Part shown: piece after piece, positions 24,107-33,457 of the stretch
Layout of the letters: every line of letters starts with the position of its first letter
How positions within the stretch are numbered: the stretch's first letter is position 1
Source of the DNA: Ruegeria_C sp041537905
GTDB lineage: Bacteria > Pseudomonadota > Alphaproteobacteria > Rhodobacterales > Rhodobacteraceae
DNA: 64,000 bases
Reading direction: 5' to 3'
NCBI RefSeq assembly: GCF_041537905.1
Contig: NZ_JBGRUO010000012.1
Span: 80,862 to 144,861 of the forward strand
Notes under the pieces: generated by a model
Told to the model about the DNA's origin: nothing
The model's database searches: none
What the model saw: only the letters and a program-made list of their open reading frames with translations
Position numbers and translations under genes: made by a program

Positions 24107-25363
24107 TCAGACGTCCAGTTTCACCAGGGCGTGGCGCTTCTTGCCCGCGCTCAGCTTGATCGGCGCGGCCAGCGCGCCCGCGTCGATCATCAGCCCGGCA
24201 TCGGTCAGCGGCGCGTCATCCAGCTTGGCGCCGTTCTCAGAAATCAGGCGCTTGGCCTCCTTGCCGGATTTGGCGAGGCCGGATTTCACGATCAACTGCA
24301 CGATGGACATGCCGTCGCCCAGATCAGCCGCGCTCAGCGTCAGGGTGGGCAGGTCGCCGCCCACGCCACCCTTTTCGAACACCTCGCGGGCAGTGGCTTC
24401 GGCCTTGGCGGCGGCTTCGGACCCGTGCAGCAGGGTGGTGACTTCATTGGCGAGGCGTATCTTGGCCTCGTTGATCTCGGAGCCTGCCAGCGCGCCCAGA
24501 CGGTCGCACTCATCCACCGGCAACTCGGTATAGAGCTTCAGGAACCGGCCCACATCCGCGTCGGTGGTGTTGCGCCAGAACTGCCAGAACTCATAAGCGG
24601 ACAGCATGTCGCCGTTCAGCCAGATCGCGCCGGATTGCGATTTGCCCATCTTCTTGCCGTCGCTGGTGGTCAGCAGCGGTGAGGTCAGGCCATAGACTTC
24701 GCCCTCGATCACCCGGCGGGTCAGGTCGATGCCGTTGACGATATTGCCCCACTGGTCGCTGCCGCCCATCTGCAACACGCAGCCATAGCGGCGGTTCAGC
24801 TCAAGGAAGTCATAAGCCTGCAGGATCATGTAGTTGAATTCGAGGAAGGACAGCGACTGCTCGCGATCCAGCCGCGATTTCACCGATTCGAAGCTGAGCA
24901 TCCGGTTGACCGAGAAATGCCGCCCGATATCGCGCAGAAAGTCGAGATAGTTCAGATCGTCCAGCCATTCGGCATTGTTCAGCATCAGCGCCGCGTTTTC
25001 CGCGCCGCTGTCATAATCGATATAGGCCGAGAACACTTTCCTGATCCCGGCGATATTGGCGTCGATCTGTTCGGGGCCCAGCAGTGGGCGCTCATCCGCG
25101 CGGAAAGACGGATCGCCGACCTTGGTGGTGCCGCCTCCCATCAGCGTGATCGGCCTGTGCCCGGTCTTTTGCAGCCAGCGCAGCATCATGATCTGGATCA
25201 GCGATCCCACATGCAGCGACTTGGCGGTGGCATCGAATCCGATATACCCGGGCTGGCACCCTTTGATCAGAGCCTCATCAAGGCCCTGATAATCGGTGCA
25301 GTCGGCGAGAAAGCCACGCTCCATCATCACTGCGATGAAATCCGATTTGGGGTGGTAGGTCAT
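24107..25363 (-). CDS. tyrS: Tyrosine--tRNA ligase
   Basis: This class I synthetase has 418 aa. The HIGH motif is HVGS at residues 51-54, the tyrosine pocket is YDFLELN and MGGSDQWGNIVNG, and the KMSKS loop reads KMGKS in SDGKKMGKSQSG. A C-terminal S4 RNA-binding domain spans about 350-418 (VKSGLAKSGKEAKRLISENGAKLDD). ATG 25363 follows GAGG by 6 nt; the longer open frame upstream overlaps the divergent anmK and is not used. Confidence 0.96.
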   Translation of the reverse strand: MTYHPKSDFIAVMMERGFLADCTDYQGLDEALIKGCQPGYIGFDATAKSLHVGSLIQIMMLRWLQKTGHRPITLMGGGTTKVGDPSFRADERPLLGPEQIDANIAGIRKVFSAYIDYDSGAENAALMLNNAEWLDDLNYLDFLRDIGRHFSVNRMLSFESVKSRLDREQSLSFLEFNYMILQAYDFLELNRRYGCVLQMGGSDQWGNIVNGIDLTRRVIEGEVYGLTSPLLTTSDGKKMGKSQSGAIWLNGDMLSAYEFWQFWRNTTDADVGRFLKLYTELPVDECDRLGALAGSEINEAKIRLANEVTTLLHGSEAAAKAEATAREVFEKGGVGGDLPTLTLSAADLGDGMSIVQLIVKSGLAKSGKEAKRLISENGAKLDDAPLTDAGLMIDAGALAAPIKLSAGKKRHALVKLDV

Positions 25364-25426
25364 GTCTTGCCTCGGGGTTGAATTGCGAGGCAGGTTATAG
25401 GCGGCAGGAATGAGAAGGAAAAGGCC

Positions 25427-26539
25427 ATGAATAGGGCCATTGCGCGGGCAGGCACGGTAAAAGCGCTGGGGGCGATGTCGGGCACCTCGCTGGACGGGGT
25501 GGATACGGCTGTGATCGAAACCGACGGGCTGACGATCGCGGGCTTTGGCGAGACCGGCTACCAGAGCTATTCCGAGGCGGACCGCGCCACGTTGCGCGCC
25601 GGGCTGGGTCAGTGGCATGGCGAGGCGGTCGAGGCGGCGGGCGATCTGGTGACCGAGGCGCATCGCAAGGCGCTTTCGGGATATGAGGGCATCGACCTGA
25701 TCGGTTTTCACGGCCAGACGCTCAGCCACGAACCGCGCGGGCGCGGCACCTTGCAGGTGGGCGATGGCGCGGCGCTGGCGCATGCGCTGGGGGTGCCCGT
25801 GGTCTGGGATTTCCGCTCGGATGACATACGACTTGGTGGCGAGGGGGCGCCCTTGGCGCCGTTTTTTCATTTTGCTTGCGCCAAATGGGCGGAGCTGCGT
25901 GAGCCGCTCTGCTTTCTCAACCTCGGTGGGGTGGGCAACCTGACCTATGTCGATCCGAGTTTTGACCGACCCGAAGATGCAGGCGCGCTGCTGGCTTTTG
26001 ACACCGGGCCAGCCAACGCGCCGATTGACGATCTGGTGCAGGCGCGGCTGGGCCTGCCTATGGATCGCGACGGCGCGCTTGCGCGCAAGGGCAGTGTGGA
26101 AACCGGCGCGCTGGAGCTGTTTCTGGCCGAGCCCTATTTTGCAAAAATGCCGCCCAAATCTCTGGATCGGAATGATTTCTCCGAGATGATCGAGCTGGTG
26201 CGCGAATTGAGCGACGCTGACGCCGTGGCCACGCTGACCGGCATGTGTGCCGCCGGCGTCGCGCAGGGGGTCGAGCATTGCCCGGTTCCACCATCGCGGG
26301 TTCTGGTCACCGGCGGCGGGCGGCACAACCCGGTCCTGATGCAGATGCTTGAGGTCTCGCTCGATTGCCCGGTGGAGCCGGTCGAGGTGGTTGGTCTGAA
26401 CGGTGACATGCTGGAGGCGCAGGCCTTCGGTTACCTCGCCGTCCGGGTCGCACGCGGATTGCCGACCAGTTGCCCCGGCACCACCGGGGTCAGCGCGCTT
26501 GTGGGCGGCGGGGTCGTGAGCATTCCCGTGCCTGCCTGA
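25427..26539 (+). CDS. anmK: 1,6-anhydro-N-acetylmuramic acid kinase
   Basis: AnmK opens the anhydro ring of anhMurNAc and phosphorylates it to MurNAc-6-P in peptidoglycan recycling. The 370-aa protein has the phosphate-loop GAMSGTSLDGVD near residue 15, VWDFRSDDIRLGGEGAPLAPFFH, NLGGVGNLTY and FDTGPANAPIDD. ATG 25427 has GGAAAAGG just upstream. It is divergent from tyrS with a 63-bp spacer. Functionally it acts after NagZ, encoded 14 kb upstream. Confidence 0.94.
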   Translation: MNRAIARAGTVKALGAMSGTSLDGVDTAVIETDGLTIAGFGETGYQSYSEADRATLRAGLGQWHGEAVEAAGDLVTEAHRKALSGYEGIDLIGFHGQTLSHEPRGRGTLQVGDGAALAHALGVPVVWDFRSDDIRLGGEGAPLAPFFHFACAKWAELREPLCFLNLGGVGNLTYVDPSFDRPEDAGALLAFDTGPANAPIDDLVQARLGLPMDRDGALARKGSVETGALELFLAEPYFAKMPPKSLDRNDFSEMIELVRELSDADAVATLTGMCAAGVAQGVEHCPVPPSRVLVTGGGRHNPVLMQMLEVSLDCPVEPVEVVGLNGDMLEAQAFGYLAVRVARGLPTSCPGTTGVSALVGGGVVSIPVPA

Positions 26540-26570
26540 TAGCGGCCGGGGGGCTGCCGCCTAGATGTTT

Positions 26571-27485
26571 CTAGCCGGATGAAGGGTGGATCGGGTCTTG
26601 GCTCATGCTGCGGGCATAGCTGGTGGCGAACCCGGTATAGCCGTTCGAGGTCGATTTCAGATGTGCCTGCGTCAAAGTATGGAACTGCGGCAGCTTGTGG
26701 AACGGCACGTTGGGAAAGGCGTGATGCTCGGCATGATAGGGCATGTTCCACGCCAGAAACCGCACGACGCGGGTGGTAAACGTGGTGCGCGAGTTTTCCA
26801 GCATATTGGCGACCGGCGGGCAGAGCCCGTGTTCGGCCAGAAGGTAGAGCCGCAAGAAGGGCTGGCCGATCAGCACTGGCAAGAGCCAGACCCATAAGAG
26901 TAGCGGTGAGAGGATCAGGCTGAGCGCGCCCAGCCCGTAAAGCGCCAGCAGAAGCCGGGCCTCGCGGCGCATGGCGGTGTGCTGGCGTTCTGGCAGGTAG
27001 GGGGCGTCGATTTTGCCAAAGGCGTTCTGCAGCAGCGTTTGCGTCACGCCGCGCCAGTAGAACCAGCCGCTCAGATAGGCCAGCAGGCTTGGCCAACTAT
27101 CGGGGCGGGGTTTGCCTGCAAGCTCGGGGTCGCGTTCGGGATCGTTGGTCCATTTGTGATGGGCCAGGTGGAAATAGCGAAACCAGATGAAGGGCAGGGC
27201 GATAGGCACCGCGCAGGCATGGCCCACCGCCTCATTGATCCAGCGGGTATTGAACGGGGTCTGATGGGTGCATTCATGGCTGAGCGTAAAGAGAAACACC
27301 AAGAGCAGCCCCTGCGGCAGGATCAGCAGCGGCCAGAGCGGGACTTTTGCGATGATACCAAGGGTCGTTAGGCCAAGCGCAAGGCCATAAAGCCCGAGAT
27401 GGCGCAGACCCGCGCCATCTGATCGCGCCGTGAGCGCAAATTTGGTCTCGGACGGAAGTGCGGCGATAAGAGTGCGGTGATCCAT
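26571..27485 (-). CDS. Membrane fatty acid desaturase
   Basis: This di-iron membrane desaturase/hydroxylase family member has 304 aa. The three histidine boxes are H70-ECT-H74, H106-LA-H109-H110 and H251-AE-H254-H255. Hydrophobic segments lie at about 30-65, 90-105 and 180-215. It is compatible with introduction of a double bond or a hydroxyl into an acyl chain or carotenoid; the exact substrate is unresolved. It is convergent with anmK, 31 bp apart. Confidence 0.85.
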   Translation of the reverse strand: MDHRTLIAALPSETKFALTARSDGAGLRHLGLYGLALGLTTLGIIAKVPLWPLLILPQGLLLVFLFTLSHECTHQTPFNTRWINEAVGHACAVPIALPFIWFRYFHLAHHKWTNDPERDPELAGKPRPDSWPSLLAYLSGWFYWRGVTQTLLQNAFGKIDAPYLPERQHTAMRREARLLLALYGLGALSLILSPLLLWVWLLPVLIGQPFLRLYLLAEHGLCPPVANMLENSRTTFTTRVVRFLAWNMPYHAEHHAFPNVPFHKLPQFHTLTQAHLKSTSNGYTGFATSYARSMSQDPIHPSSG

Positions 27486-27515
27486 GTTTTCAGCCTATCC
27501 GGCGCAAGATCTGCG

Positions 27516-27935
27516 TCAAGCGCGGGGAATATCGAAACCGGGTGCGGCCAGTTCGAACCCCTCGAACTCAAAGCCCGGGGAAACGGTGCAACTGACCAAG
27601 GTATAATCGCCAGTCGTGCGCGCCGCTTGCCAATGGCCCTTGGGCACGATCAGTTGCGGCTGGCCCTTGGTCAGATCGGGGGTCAGCACATGTTCGGCTG
27701 CCGGTCCCTGATCATCGGCGCTGAGCGACAGGATCAGGGGGGCACCGGCGTGGTAGAGCCAGATCTCGGTGGCATCGACCCGGTGCCAATGGCTGCGCTC
27801 ATTCGCTTTGAGCAGGAAATAGATGCAGGTGCCGGTGGCGCGGCCGGGAGTGTCGGCGCGCCATGTCTCGCGGAACCAGCCGCCCTCGGGATGTTGCTCC
27901 AGACCCAGATGGGCGATGATCTCGTCTGCGGTCAT
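27516..27935 (-). CDS. Cupin domain protein (DUF985)
   Basis: This 139-aa cupin begins IIAHLGLEQHPEGGWFRETWR, which is the DUF985/cupin_5 signature, followed by CIYFLLKANERSHWHRVDATEIWLYHAG and a C-terminal SCTVSPGFEFEGFEL. The His and Glu residues in the middle (SHWHRVDATE) are candidate metal ligands. The substrate is unknown; related proteins include sugar-isomerase-like folds. ATG 27935 has GGAGGA 6 nt upstream. It is divergent from selO. Confidence 0.85.
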   Translation of the reverse strand: MTADEIIAHLGLEQHPEGGWFRETWRADTPGRATGTCIYFLLKANERSHWHRVDATEIWLYHAGAPLILSLSADDQGPAAEHVLTPDLTKGQPQLIVPKGHWQAARTTGDYTLVSCTVSPGFEFEGFELAAPGFDIPRA

Positions 27936-28021
27936 GATGGTTCCTCCGATTTGCGCTGCCCGGGATATGCGCAAAGCGAGATGCCTCTGGCAATCCCCGG
28001 GCGTGCGCATATGTTCAGCCC

Positions 28022-29440
28022 ATGACATTGATGATCCCGTTCGACAACAGCTATGCCCGTCTGCCCGATGCCTTCTATACAAGGCTGGAGCCGCAGCCGG
28101 TGGCGGCGCCGCATCTGCTGGCCTTCAACGAGGATCTGGCCCGCCTCATGGGGATCTCCCCCGGTGAAGTCACCGAAATGGCGCAGGTCTTTGCGGGCAA
28201 TGCCATCCCCGAAGGGGCCACGCCGCTGTCACAGCTCTATTCCGGTCACCAGTTTGGCAATTACAACCCGCAACTGGGCGACGGGCGCGCGGTTCTGCTG
28301 GGCGAAACGGTGGGCACGGACGGGGGGCGCCGGGATATCCAGCTGAAAGGATCGGGGCGCACGCCTTATTCGCGGGGCGGGGACGGGCGCGCCTGGCTGG
28401 GGCCGGTGCTGCGCGAATATGTGGTGTCCGAGGCGATGCACGCGCTTGACATCCCCACCACGCGGGCGCTGGCGGCGGTTGAGACCGGCGAGCAGGTGTA
28501 TCGCGAAACCGCCTTGCCCGGCGCCGTGCTGACACGCGTGGCCTCCAGCCATCTGCGTGTGGGCACCTTCCAGGTCTTCGCGGCGCGCGGGCAAACCGAC
28601 AGCCTCAAGCGCCTGACAGACTATGCCATCAAGCGCCACTATCCGCAGGCCGACGGGCCGATGGGATTGCTGCGCGCAGTGAGTGAAGCGCAGGCGCGGC
28701 TGATCGCACAGTGGATGGCGGTGGGCTTTATCCATGGGGTGATGAACACCGACAATTGCTCGATCGCCGGAGAGACCATCGATTACGGCCCCTGCGCCTT
28801 CATGGACAGCTATCACCCAAACACGGTCTACAGCTCGATCGACCGGATGGGGCGCTATGCCTATTCGAATCAGGCCGATATCGTGGTCTGGAACATGGCG
28901 CAGTTTGCCACGGCGCTGATCCAGCAGATGGACAGCCGTGATGCGGGCGTCGAAGAGGCGACCGAGATCGTGCATGCCATGCCGGGTCTGGTGCAATCCG
29001 AATGGCTGACCCGGTTCCGCGCCAAGCTGGGATTGACGCAACAGGAAGAGGGCGATCAGGCCATGATCGCCGATCTCTTGACCCGCATGGCCGAGAATCA
29101 GGCGGATTTCATCAACACGTTCCGCGCACTTGGTACTGATAAGGCGCGCGATCAGTTCCTCGACCCCTCGGTGTTTGATGCGTGGGAAGCAGGCTGGAAA
29201 GACCGGACTGAGAAGGAGGACGACCCGGCGGCAGTGCTGCGCGCCGCGAACCCCTCGGTCATTCCCCGCAATCACCGTATCGAACAGATGATCGAGGCCG
29301 CCGTGGCGGGCGATTATGCGCCATTCCACCGCCTGAACGCGGTCCTGTCGCGGCCCTACGACGACCATCCCGACGATGGCGACCTGACCCACCCACCGGC
29401 TGAAAGCGAAGTGGTGCGAGCGACATTCTGCGGCACCTGA
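28022..29440 (+). CDS. selO: Protein adenylyltransferase SelO (YdiU/UPF0061)
   Basis: This pseudokinase-fold enzyme transfers AMP from ATP to Ser/Thr/Tyr of proteins, linked to redox stress. At 472 aa it has the usual bacterial length. Recognised segments are SGHQFGNYNPQLGDGRA, LKGSGRTPYSRGGDGRA, FIHGVMNTDNCSI (catalytic loop) and DYGPCAFMD (the DFG-equivalent). The protein ends FCGT, where some eukaryotic family members have selenocysteine. ATG 28022 is chosen because homologues start with a similar IPFDNSYARLP. Confidence 0.93.
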   Translation: MTLMIPFDNSYARLPDAFYTRLEPQPVAAPHLLAFNEDLARLMGISPGEVTEMAQVFAGNAIPEGATPLSQLYSGHQFGNYNPQLGDGRAVLLGETVGTDGGRRDIQLKGSGRTPYSRGGDGRAWLGPVLREYVVSEAMHALDIPTTRALAAVETGEQVYRETALPGAVLTRVASSHLRVGTFQVFAARGQTDSLKRLTDYAIKRHYPQADGPMGLLRAVSEAQARLIAQWMAVGFIHGVMNTDNCSIAGETIDYGPCAFMDSYHPNTVYSSIDRMGRYAYSNQADIVVWNMAQFATALIQQMDSRDAGVEEATEIVHAMPGLVQSEWLTRFRAKLGLTQQEEGDQAMIADLLTRMAENQADFINTFRALGTDKARDQFLDPSVFDAWEAGWKDRTEKEDDPAAVLRAANPSVIPRNHRIEQMIEAAVAGDYAPFHRLNAVLSRPYDDHPDDGDLTHPPAESEVVRATFCGT

Positions 29441-29503
29441 GCCATCTTGCATCCGCAGCGACCTCATCGCAAAAAGAAACGGCCTCGCTGAACCGGACCC
29501 CTC

Positions 29504-30208
29504 ATGCGCCAAACCTCGACGCTGCGCCTTGCCAGCTATAACATTCAGAAATGCGTCGGGCTCGATCTGCGGCGCCAGCCGCGGCGCATCCTGCAGGTGC
29601 TGGACCGGTTGGGCGCGCAGATCGTGGTGCTGCAGGAGGCCGACAAGCGCCTGCCGCCGCGCCCGGCCGCCTTGCCGCATTTCGTGCTGGACGAGGCGGG
29701 CTGGCAGGTCGCTGATCTGGGCGGTGCAGGCAGCCTTGGCTGGCACGGCAACGCGGTGATCTGGAAGGGCGCCGGAATCACGGTCGACACGCTGGCCCAT
29801 CACGATCTGCCGGGCTTTGAGCCGCGCGGCGCGGTGCGGGTGGAATTGGCAACACCGATTGGCCCGCTCAGGGTGGTCGGGCTGCATCTGGGGCTGCTGG
29901 CGCAGTCGCGCCGACATCAGGTCACCCATCTGGCGCAGGACATTGCAGCCCTGCCGGCGATGCCCACGGTCTGGGCCGGGGATTTCAACGACTGGTCGCG
30001 CCAGCCCATCCTTGATCGGCTTGCGCCCGGCATGCGCTTTCTGCGGCCTTTGCCCAGCTTTCCCGCCTTGCGCCCGCTTGGCCCGCTGGACCGGATCGCA
30101 CTGGGGCCCGAGCTTGAGGCGGTGCGCCATGAGGTCTATGCCGACCGACCCGCCCATATCGCTTCGGACCACCTGCCGGTCTGGGCCGATCTGCGGCGCT
30201 GCGATTGA
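29504..30208 (+). CDS. Endonuclease/exonuclease/phosphatase family protein
   Basis: This 234-aa EEP-fold hydrolase has the motifs SYNIQKCVG, LQEAD (metal Glu), GLHLGLL, GDFNDW (Asp/Asn) and SDHLPVW (catalytic Asp-His). No signal peptide or membrane segment is visible, so a cytoplasmic phosphoesterase is likely. It could act on DNA, a phosphoinositol-like compound or another phosphodiester; the family does not allow a choice. It is 63 bp downstream of selO in the same direction. Confidence 0.85.
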   Translation: MRQTSTLRLASYNIQKCVGLDLRRQPRRILQVLDRLGAQIVVLQEADKRLPPRPAALPHFVLDEAGWQVADLGGAGSLGWHGNAVIWKGAGITVDTLAHHDLPGFEPRGAVRVELATPIGPLRVVGLHLGLLAQSRRHQVTHLAQDIAALPAMPTVWAGDFNDWSRQPILDRLAPGMRFLRPLPSFPALRPLGPLDRIALGPELEAVRHEVYADRPAHIASDHLPVWADLRRCD

Positions 30209-30290
30209 ACGCGAATTCAACGCGAAACCCGGTGGCGCTACGGCGCGCAAGGCATTAAACCGGGGACCCAGACGGAGCAGAGGGCGAACC

Positions 30291-30704
30291 ATGTCCAGTA
30301 CGATCATAACCAGATGTGAGGCCAAGGGGCTGCGTCTGACCGGGCAACGCCGCGTCATCGCGAAGGTGCTTGAGGAAAGCGCCGATCACCCCGATGTCGA
30401 AGAGCTCTATGCCCGCGCCGTCGCCATCGATCCGGGCATCTCGATCGCCACCGTCTACCGCACTGTCAAACTGTTCGAAGAAGCGGGTATTCTGGACCGG
30501 CTGGAATTCGGCGACGGGCGCGCGCGGTATGAAGATGCCGAGCGCGATCACCACGACCACCTGATCGACATGAACTCGGGCGAGGTGATCGAGTTTGTCG
30601 ACCCCGAGATCGAGGCATTGCAGGAAAAGATCGCCGCCAAGCTGGGCTATGAGCTGCGCGGTCACAAGCTGGAACTGTATGGCGTCCCGCTGCGAAAACG
30701 CTGA
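30291..30704 (+). CDS. Fur-family metal-responsive repressor (Fur/Mur)
   Basis: This 137-aa regulator has a winged-helix region (LRLTGQRRVIAKVLEES, ISIATVYRTVKLFEEAGI) and a metal-binding dimerisation domain (RDHHDHLIDMNSGEVIEFVDPEIE). It lacks the CxxC pairs of zinc-structured Fur; its only Cys is C9. In Rhodobacteraceae the homologue next to enolase is, to my knowledge, the manganese-responsive Mur that represses Mn uptake, so Mur is the likelier role (inference). ATG 30291 has AGAGGG 6 nt upstream. Confidence 0.88.
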   Translation: MSSTIITRCEAKGLRLTGQRRVIAKVLEESADHPDVEELYARAVAIDPGISIATVYRTVKLFEEAGILDRLEFGDGRARYEDAERDHHDHLIDMNSGEVIEFVDPEIEALQEKIAAKLGYELRGHKLELYGVPLRKR

Positions 30705-30770
30705 GGCAGGCTTGCGCATCCGAGCCAAAGCCTGCAGTGGGTTCTCCAACGAGCCAGCAGGAGAACCCCG

Positions 30771-31676
30771 ATGAGCAAGATAAGCGCGAACCTGCGCGGT
30801 GCGACCCTGATGACGCTCGCAATGCTGGGCTTTGCGCTTGAGGACATGTTCATCAAGCTGATAGCTGAACTGCTGCCCACCTGGCAGATATTGGCGATTC
30901 TGGGCGGAGGGGGCGCGCTTGTCTTTGCGGCGATGACCAAGGCCAGCGGTCAACCGCTCTGGACGCGGGCTTATCTCAAGGGGCCGGTTCTGCTGCGCAA
31001 TGTGGCCGAGATTGTCGGCACGGTTGGCTTTGTGACCGCCATTGCGCTGACACCGATTTCGCAGGCTTCGGCCATATTGCAGGCCACGCCGCTGGTGGTG
31101 ACCATCGGGGCCGCGCTTTTTCTGGGCGAGCAGGTTGGCCTGCGCCGCTGGAGCGCCGTTATGATCGGGTTTTTGGGCGTGTTGCTGGTGATCCGTCCGG
31201 GGACCGAAGGCTTTGACGCCAAATCGCTTTTTGCGGTGCAGGGTGTGATCGGCTTGGCCGTGCGGGATGTGGTGACCCGGCGCGTGGGAGATGAAACCTC
31301 ATCACTGCAACTCAGCTTTCTGGCCTTTCTGACCTTGATCCCTTCAGCCGCGATCCTGGCATATTTCAGCGATCGGCCCTTTGTCCCGACGTCTTTAGAC
31401 CTTTGGGCTATGTTTGCGGTCTTCATCCTGATCGCGGCGGCGGCCTATCTGGCAATCGTGGCCTCGATGCGGGTCGGCGAGGTTTCGTTCGTGACCCCGT
31501 TTCGCTATTCGCGCATCGTATTTGCCCTGATCATAGGTATGACCGTTTTCCGCGAAAGGCCGGATCTGATGATGCTGATCGGGGTGGCCGTGATCGTGGG
31601 CGCGGGCATCTATGTGGTCTGGCGCGAGCGTTTGGCGGGCGTTCCAGCCGAAAAAGATGGGATTCCGGGAATTTGA
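30771..31676 (+). CDS. DMT-superfamily transporter (EamA, two domains)
   Basis: This 301-aa integral membrane protein has ten predicted helices arranged as two EamA halves: about residues 8-140 (TLAMLGFALEDMFIKLI at the start, ALTPISQASAILQATPLVVTIGAALFLGE as the conserved helix 4-5 region) and about 150-290. Such proteins export amino acids or other small metabolites; the substrate is unknown. AGGAG lies 7 nt before the ATG. It sits between the fur/mur gene and eno. Confidence 0.88.
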   Translation: MSKISANLRGATLMTLAMLGFALEDMFIKLIAELLPTWQILAILGGGGALVFAAMTKASGQPLWTRAYLKGPVLLRNVAEIVGTVGFVTAIALTPISQASAILQATPLVVTIGAALFLGEQVGLRRWSAVMIGFLGVLLVIRPGTEGFDAKSLFAVQGVIGLAVRDVVTRRVGDETSSLQLSFLAFLTLIPSAAILAYFSDRPFVPTSLDLWAMFAVFILIAAAAYLAIVASMRVGEVSFVTPFRYSRIVFALIIGMTVFRERPDLMMLIGVAVIVGAGIYVVWRERLAGVPAEKDGIPGI

Positions 31677-31755
31677 ACCGCTTTCAGCGGTGGTTTCCTG
31701 CTGGTCATCTCTGTTAAGACGCCCTCAATCAGGAACCAGCCGGGAAGAATACACC

Positions 31756-33033
31756 ATGAGCACGATAATCGACATCTATGGTCGCGAGATTTTGGACAGC
31801 CGGGGTAATCCGACGGTTGAGGTTGATGTCGTGCTCGAAGATGGCACGATGGGCCGCGCTGCGGTGCCCTCCGGTGCTTCGACCGGCGCCTATGAGGCGG
31901 TCGAAAAGCGCGACGGCGACACCGCGCGCTATCTCGGCAAAGGCGTGCTGGAGGCCGTGGCCGCCGTCAATGGCGAGATCGCCGAAGAGCTGGTCGGTCT
32001 CGACGCCACCGAGCAGGAAGCTGTCGATGCGGCGATGATCGAGCTGGACGGCACGCCGAACAAGGCGCGTCTGGGTGCGAATGCGATCCTCGGCGTCAGC
32101 CTTGCCGTGGCCCGCGCTGCGGCCGATTTCACCACCCAGCCGCTTTATCGCTATGTGGGCGGCACCCAGGCGCGGGTTTTGCCGGTGCCGATGATGAACA
32201 TCATCAATGGTGGCGAGCATGCCGATAACCCGATCGACATTCAGGAATTCATGATCATGCCCGTCGCGGCGGATAATATCCGCGACGCGGTGCGCATGGG
32301 ATCCGAGGTGTTCCACACGCTGAAAAAAGAACTCTCCGCGGCGGGTCTGTCCACCGGGATCGGTGATGAGGGTGGCTTTGCGCCGAACCTCTCCAGCACG
32401 CGCGACGCTCTGGACTTCATCCTGAAGTCCATTGAAAAGGCGGGCTACAAACCGGGCGATGATATCCACCTGGCGCTCGATTGCGCGGCGACTGAGTATT
32501 ACAAGGACGGCAAATACGTTCTGTCCGGCGAGGGTAAAAGCCTGACCTCGGAGGAAAACGCGGCCTATTTGGCGGCGCTGGTCAATGACTATCCGATCAT
32601 CTCGATCGAAGATGGCATGTCCGAGGATGACTGGGACGGCTGGAAAGCGCTGACTGACGCCATTGGCAACAAGGTGCAGCTGGTGGGCGACGATCTGTTC
32701 GTGACCAACCCCGAGCGTCTGGCGATGGGGATCGAGCGGGGCTGCGCCAACTCGATGCTGGTGAAGGTGAACCAGATCGGCACGCTGAGCGAGACCCTGC
32801 GCGCAGTCGAAATGGCGCACCGGGCGCGGATGACCAACGTGATGAGCCACCGCTCGGGCGAGACCGAGGATTCCACCATCGCCGATCTGGCGGTGGCGAC
32901 CAATTGCGGTCAGATCAAGACCGGCTCGCTGGCGCGCTCGGACCGGCTGGCCAAATACAACCAACTGATCCGCATCGAGGAAGCGCTGGGAGAGACCGCG
33001 CAATATGCGGGTCGTTCTATCCTGCGCGGCTGA
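31756..33033 (+). CDS. eno: Enolase (phosphopyruvate hydratase)
   Basis: This enzyme dehydrates 2-phosphoglycerate to phosphoenolpyruvate. At 425 aa it has normal length. Landmarks are IIDIYGREILDSRGNPTVEV at the start, GASTGAYEAVEKRDGD, PMMNIINGGEHADNPIDIQEFM, GDEGGFAP, SIEDGMSEDDWDGW, VGDDLFVTN and the catalytic-Lys segment LVKVNQIGTLSE, then SHRSGETEDSTIADLAV. It ends at a clear intrinsic terminator. Confidence 0.98.
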   Translation: MSTIIDIYGREILDSRGNPTVEVDVVLEDGTMGRAAVPSGASTGAYEAVEKRDGDTARYLGKGVLEAVAAVNGEIAEELVGLDATEQEAVDAAMIELDGTPNKARLGANAILGVSLAVARAAADFTTQPLYRYVGGTQARVLPVPMMNIINGGEHADNPIDIQEFMIMPVAADNIRDAVRMGSEVFHTLKKELSAAGLSTGIGDEGGFAPNLSSTRDALDFILKSIEKAGYKPGDDIHLALDCAATEYYKDGKYVLSGEGKSLTSEENAAYLAALVNDYPIISIEDGMSEDDWDGWKALTDAIGNKVQLVGDDLFVTNPERLAMGIERGCANSMLVKVNQIGTLSETLRAVEMAHRARMTNVMSHRSGETEDSTIADLAVATNCGQIKTGSLARSDRLAKYNQLIRIEEALGETAQYAGRSILRG

Positions 33034-33059
33034 GCGAAACAGCCCGAAGACACGCAAAG

Positions 33060-33084
33060 CCCCGGTCGTTTGGCCGGGGTTTTT
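33060..33084 (+). terminator. Rho-independent terminator after eno
   Basis: The stem CCCCGG (33060-33065) / CCGGGG (33074-33079) with an 8-nt loop is followed by five T residues, 26 bp after the enolase stop codon. Confidence 0.85.
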
Positions 33085-33248
33085 GCTTTTGCAGGTTTTG
33101 CGGCGGGTCGATCCGGTGTTCGGGAACCACCGGACAAAAACAGGTCAGACTGTCGCGACGTCATCCCGGAAAATTGATTGGGATCAACGACCGGATAAGG
33201 TCTCACGTGGCAGGTTTTGCGCATAACTGTTGTGGAAAGGATGCGCAA

Positions 33249-33416
33249 ATGACCTCCGTTGCGAAAACCCTGCTGGCCACGCTCGCCGCCCTTGCCGTGT
33301 TGAGCGCCTGCACCAAAGAGGGCACCTATCCGATCTCCGGTGAAGAATGCGGTCCGGACGATCCGGTCAAGACGCTGGAGGGGGCAGATTGCTACGTGCC
33401 GCCCGCAGGCATTTAA
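33249..33416 (+). CDS. Small lipoprotein
   Basis: This is a 55-aa protein with a signal sequence and lipobox VLSAC (acylated C21), leaving a mature peptide of about 35 residues with two further cysteines (EECGPD and ADCYVPP) that could form a disulfide. ATG 33249 has GGAAAGGA 7 nt upstream. I know no function. It is separated from eno by a terminator and about 160 bp, so it likely has its own promoter. Confidence 0.65.
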   Translation: MTSVAKTLLATLAALAVLSACTKEGTYPISGEECGPDDPVKTLEGADCYVPPAGI

Positions 33417-33426
33417 GAGCGTACAT

Positions 33427-33457
33427 GACGGGCCGGGGCCATCGGCTCTGGCCTGTC
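33427..33457. terminator. Long hairpin between convergent genes
   Basis: A 14-bp stem (GACGGGCCGGGGCC at 33427-33440 with 33444-33457) pairs completely if three G-U pairs are allowed, with a 3-nt loop. It lies between the small lipoprotein gene and the convergent GNAT gene, touching the latter's stop codon. It lacks a T-tract, so termination may be partial or Rho-assisted. Confidence 0.45.

Noticed and set aside
24107..26326. A 739-codon extended form of tyrS
   Set aside because: The extra 321 N-terminal codons lie antisense to anmK; the ATG at 25363 has a good GAGG site and gives the normal TyrRS length.
28229..30358. A 709-codon open frame on the minus strand across selO and the EEP gene
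   Set aside because: It spans two well-supported genes on the other strand, has no recognisable domain and reads through their spacer; it is an antisense artefact of GC-rich codons.
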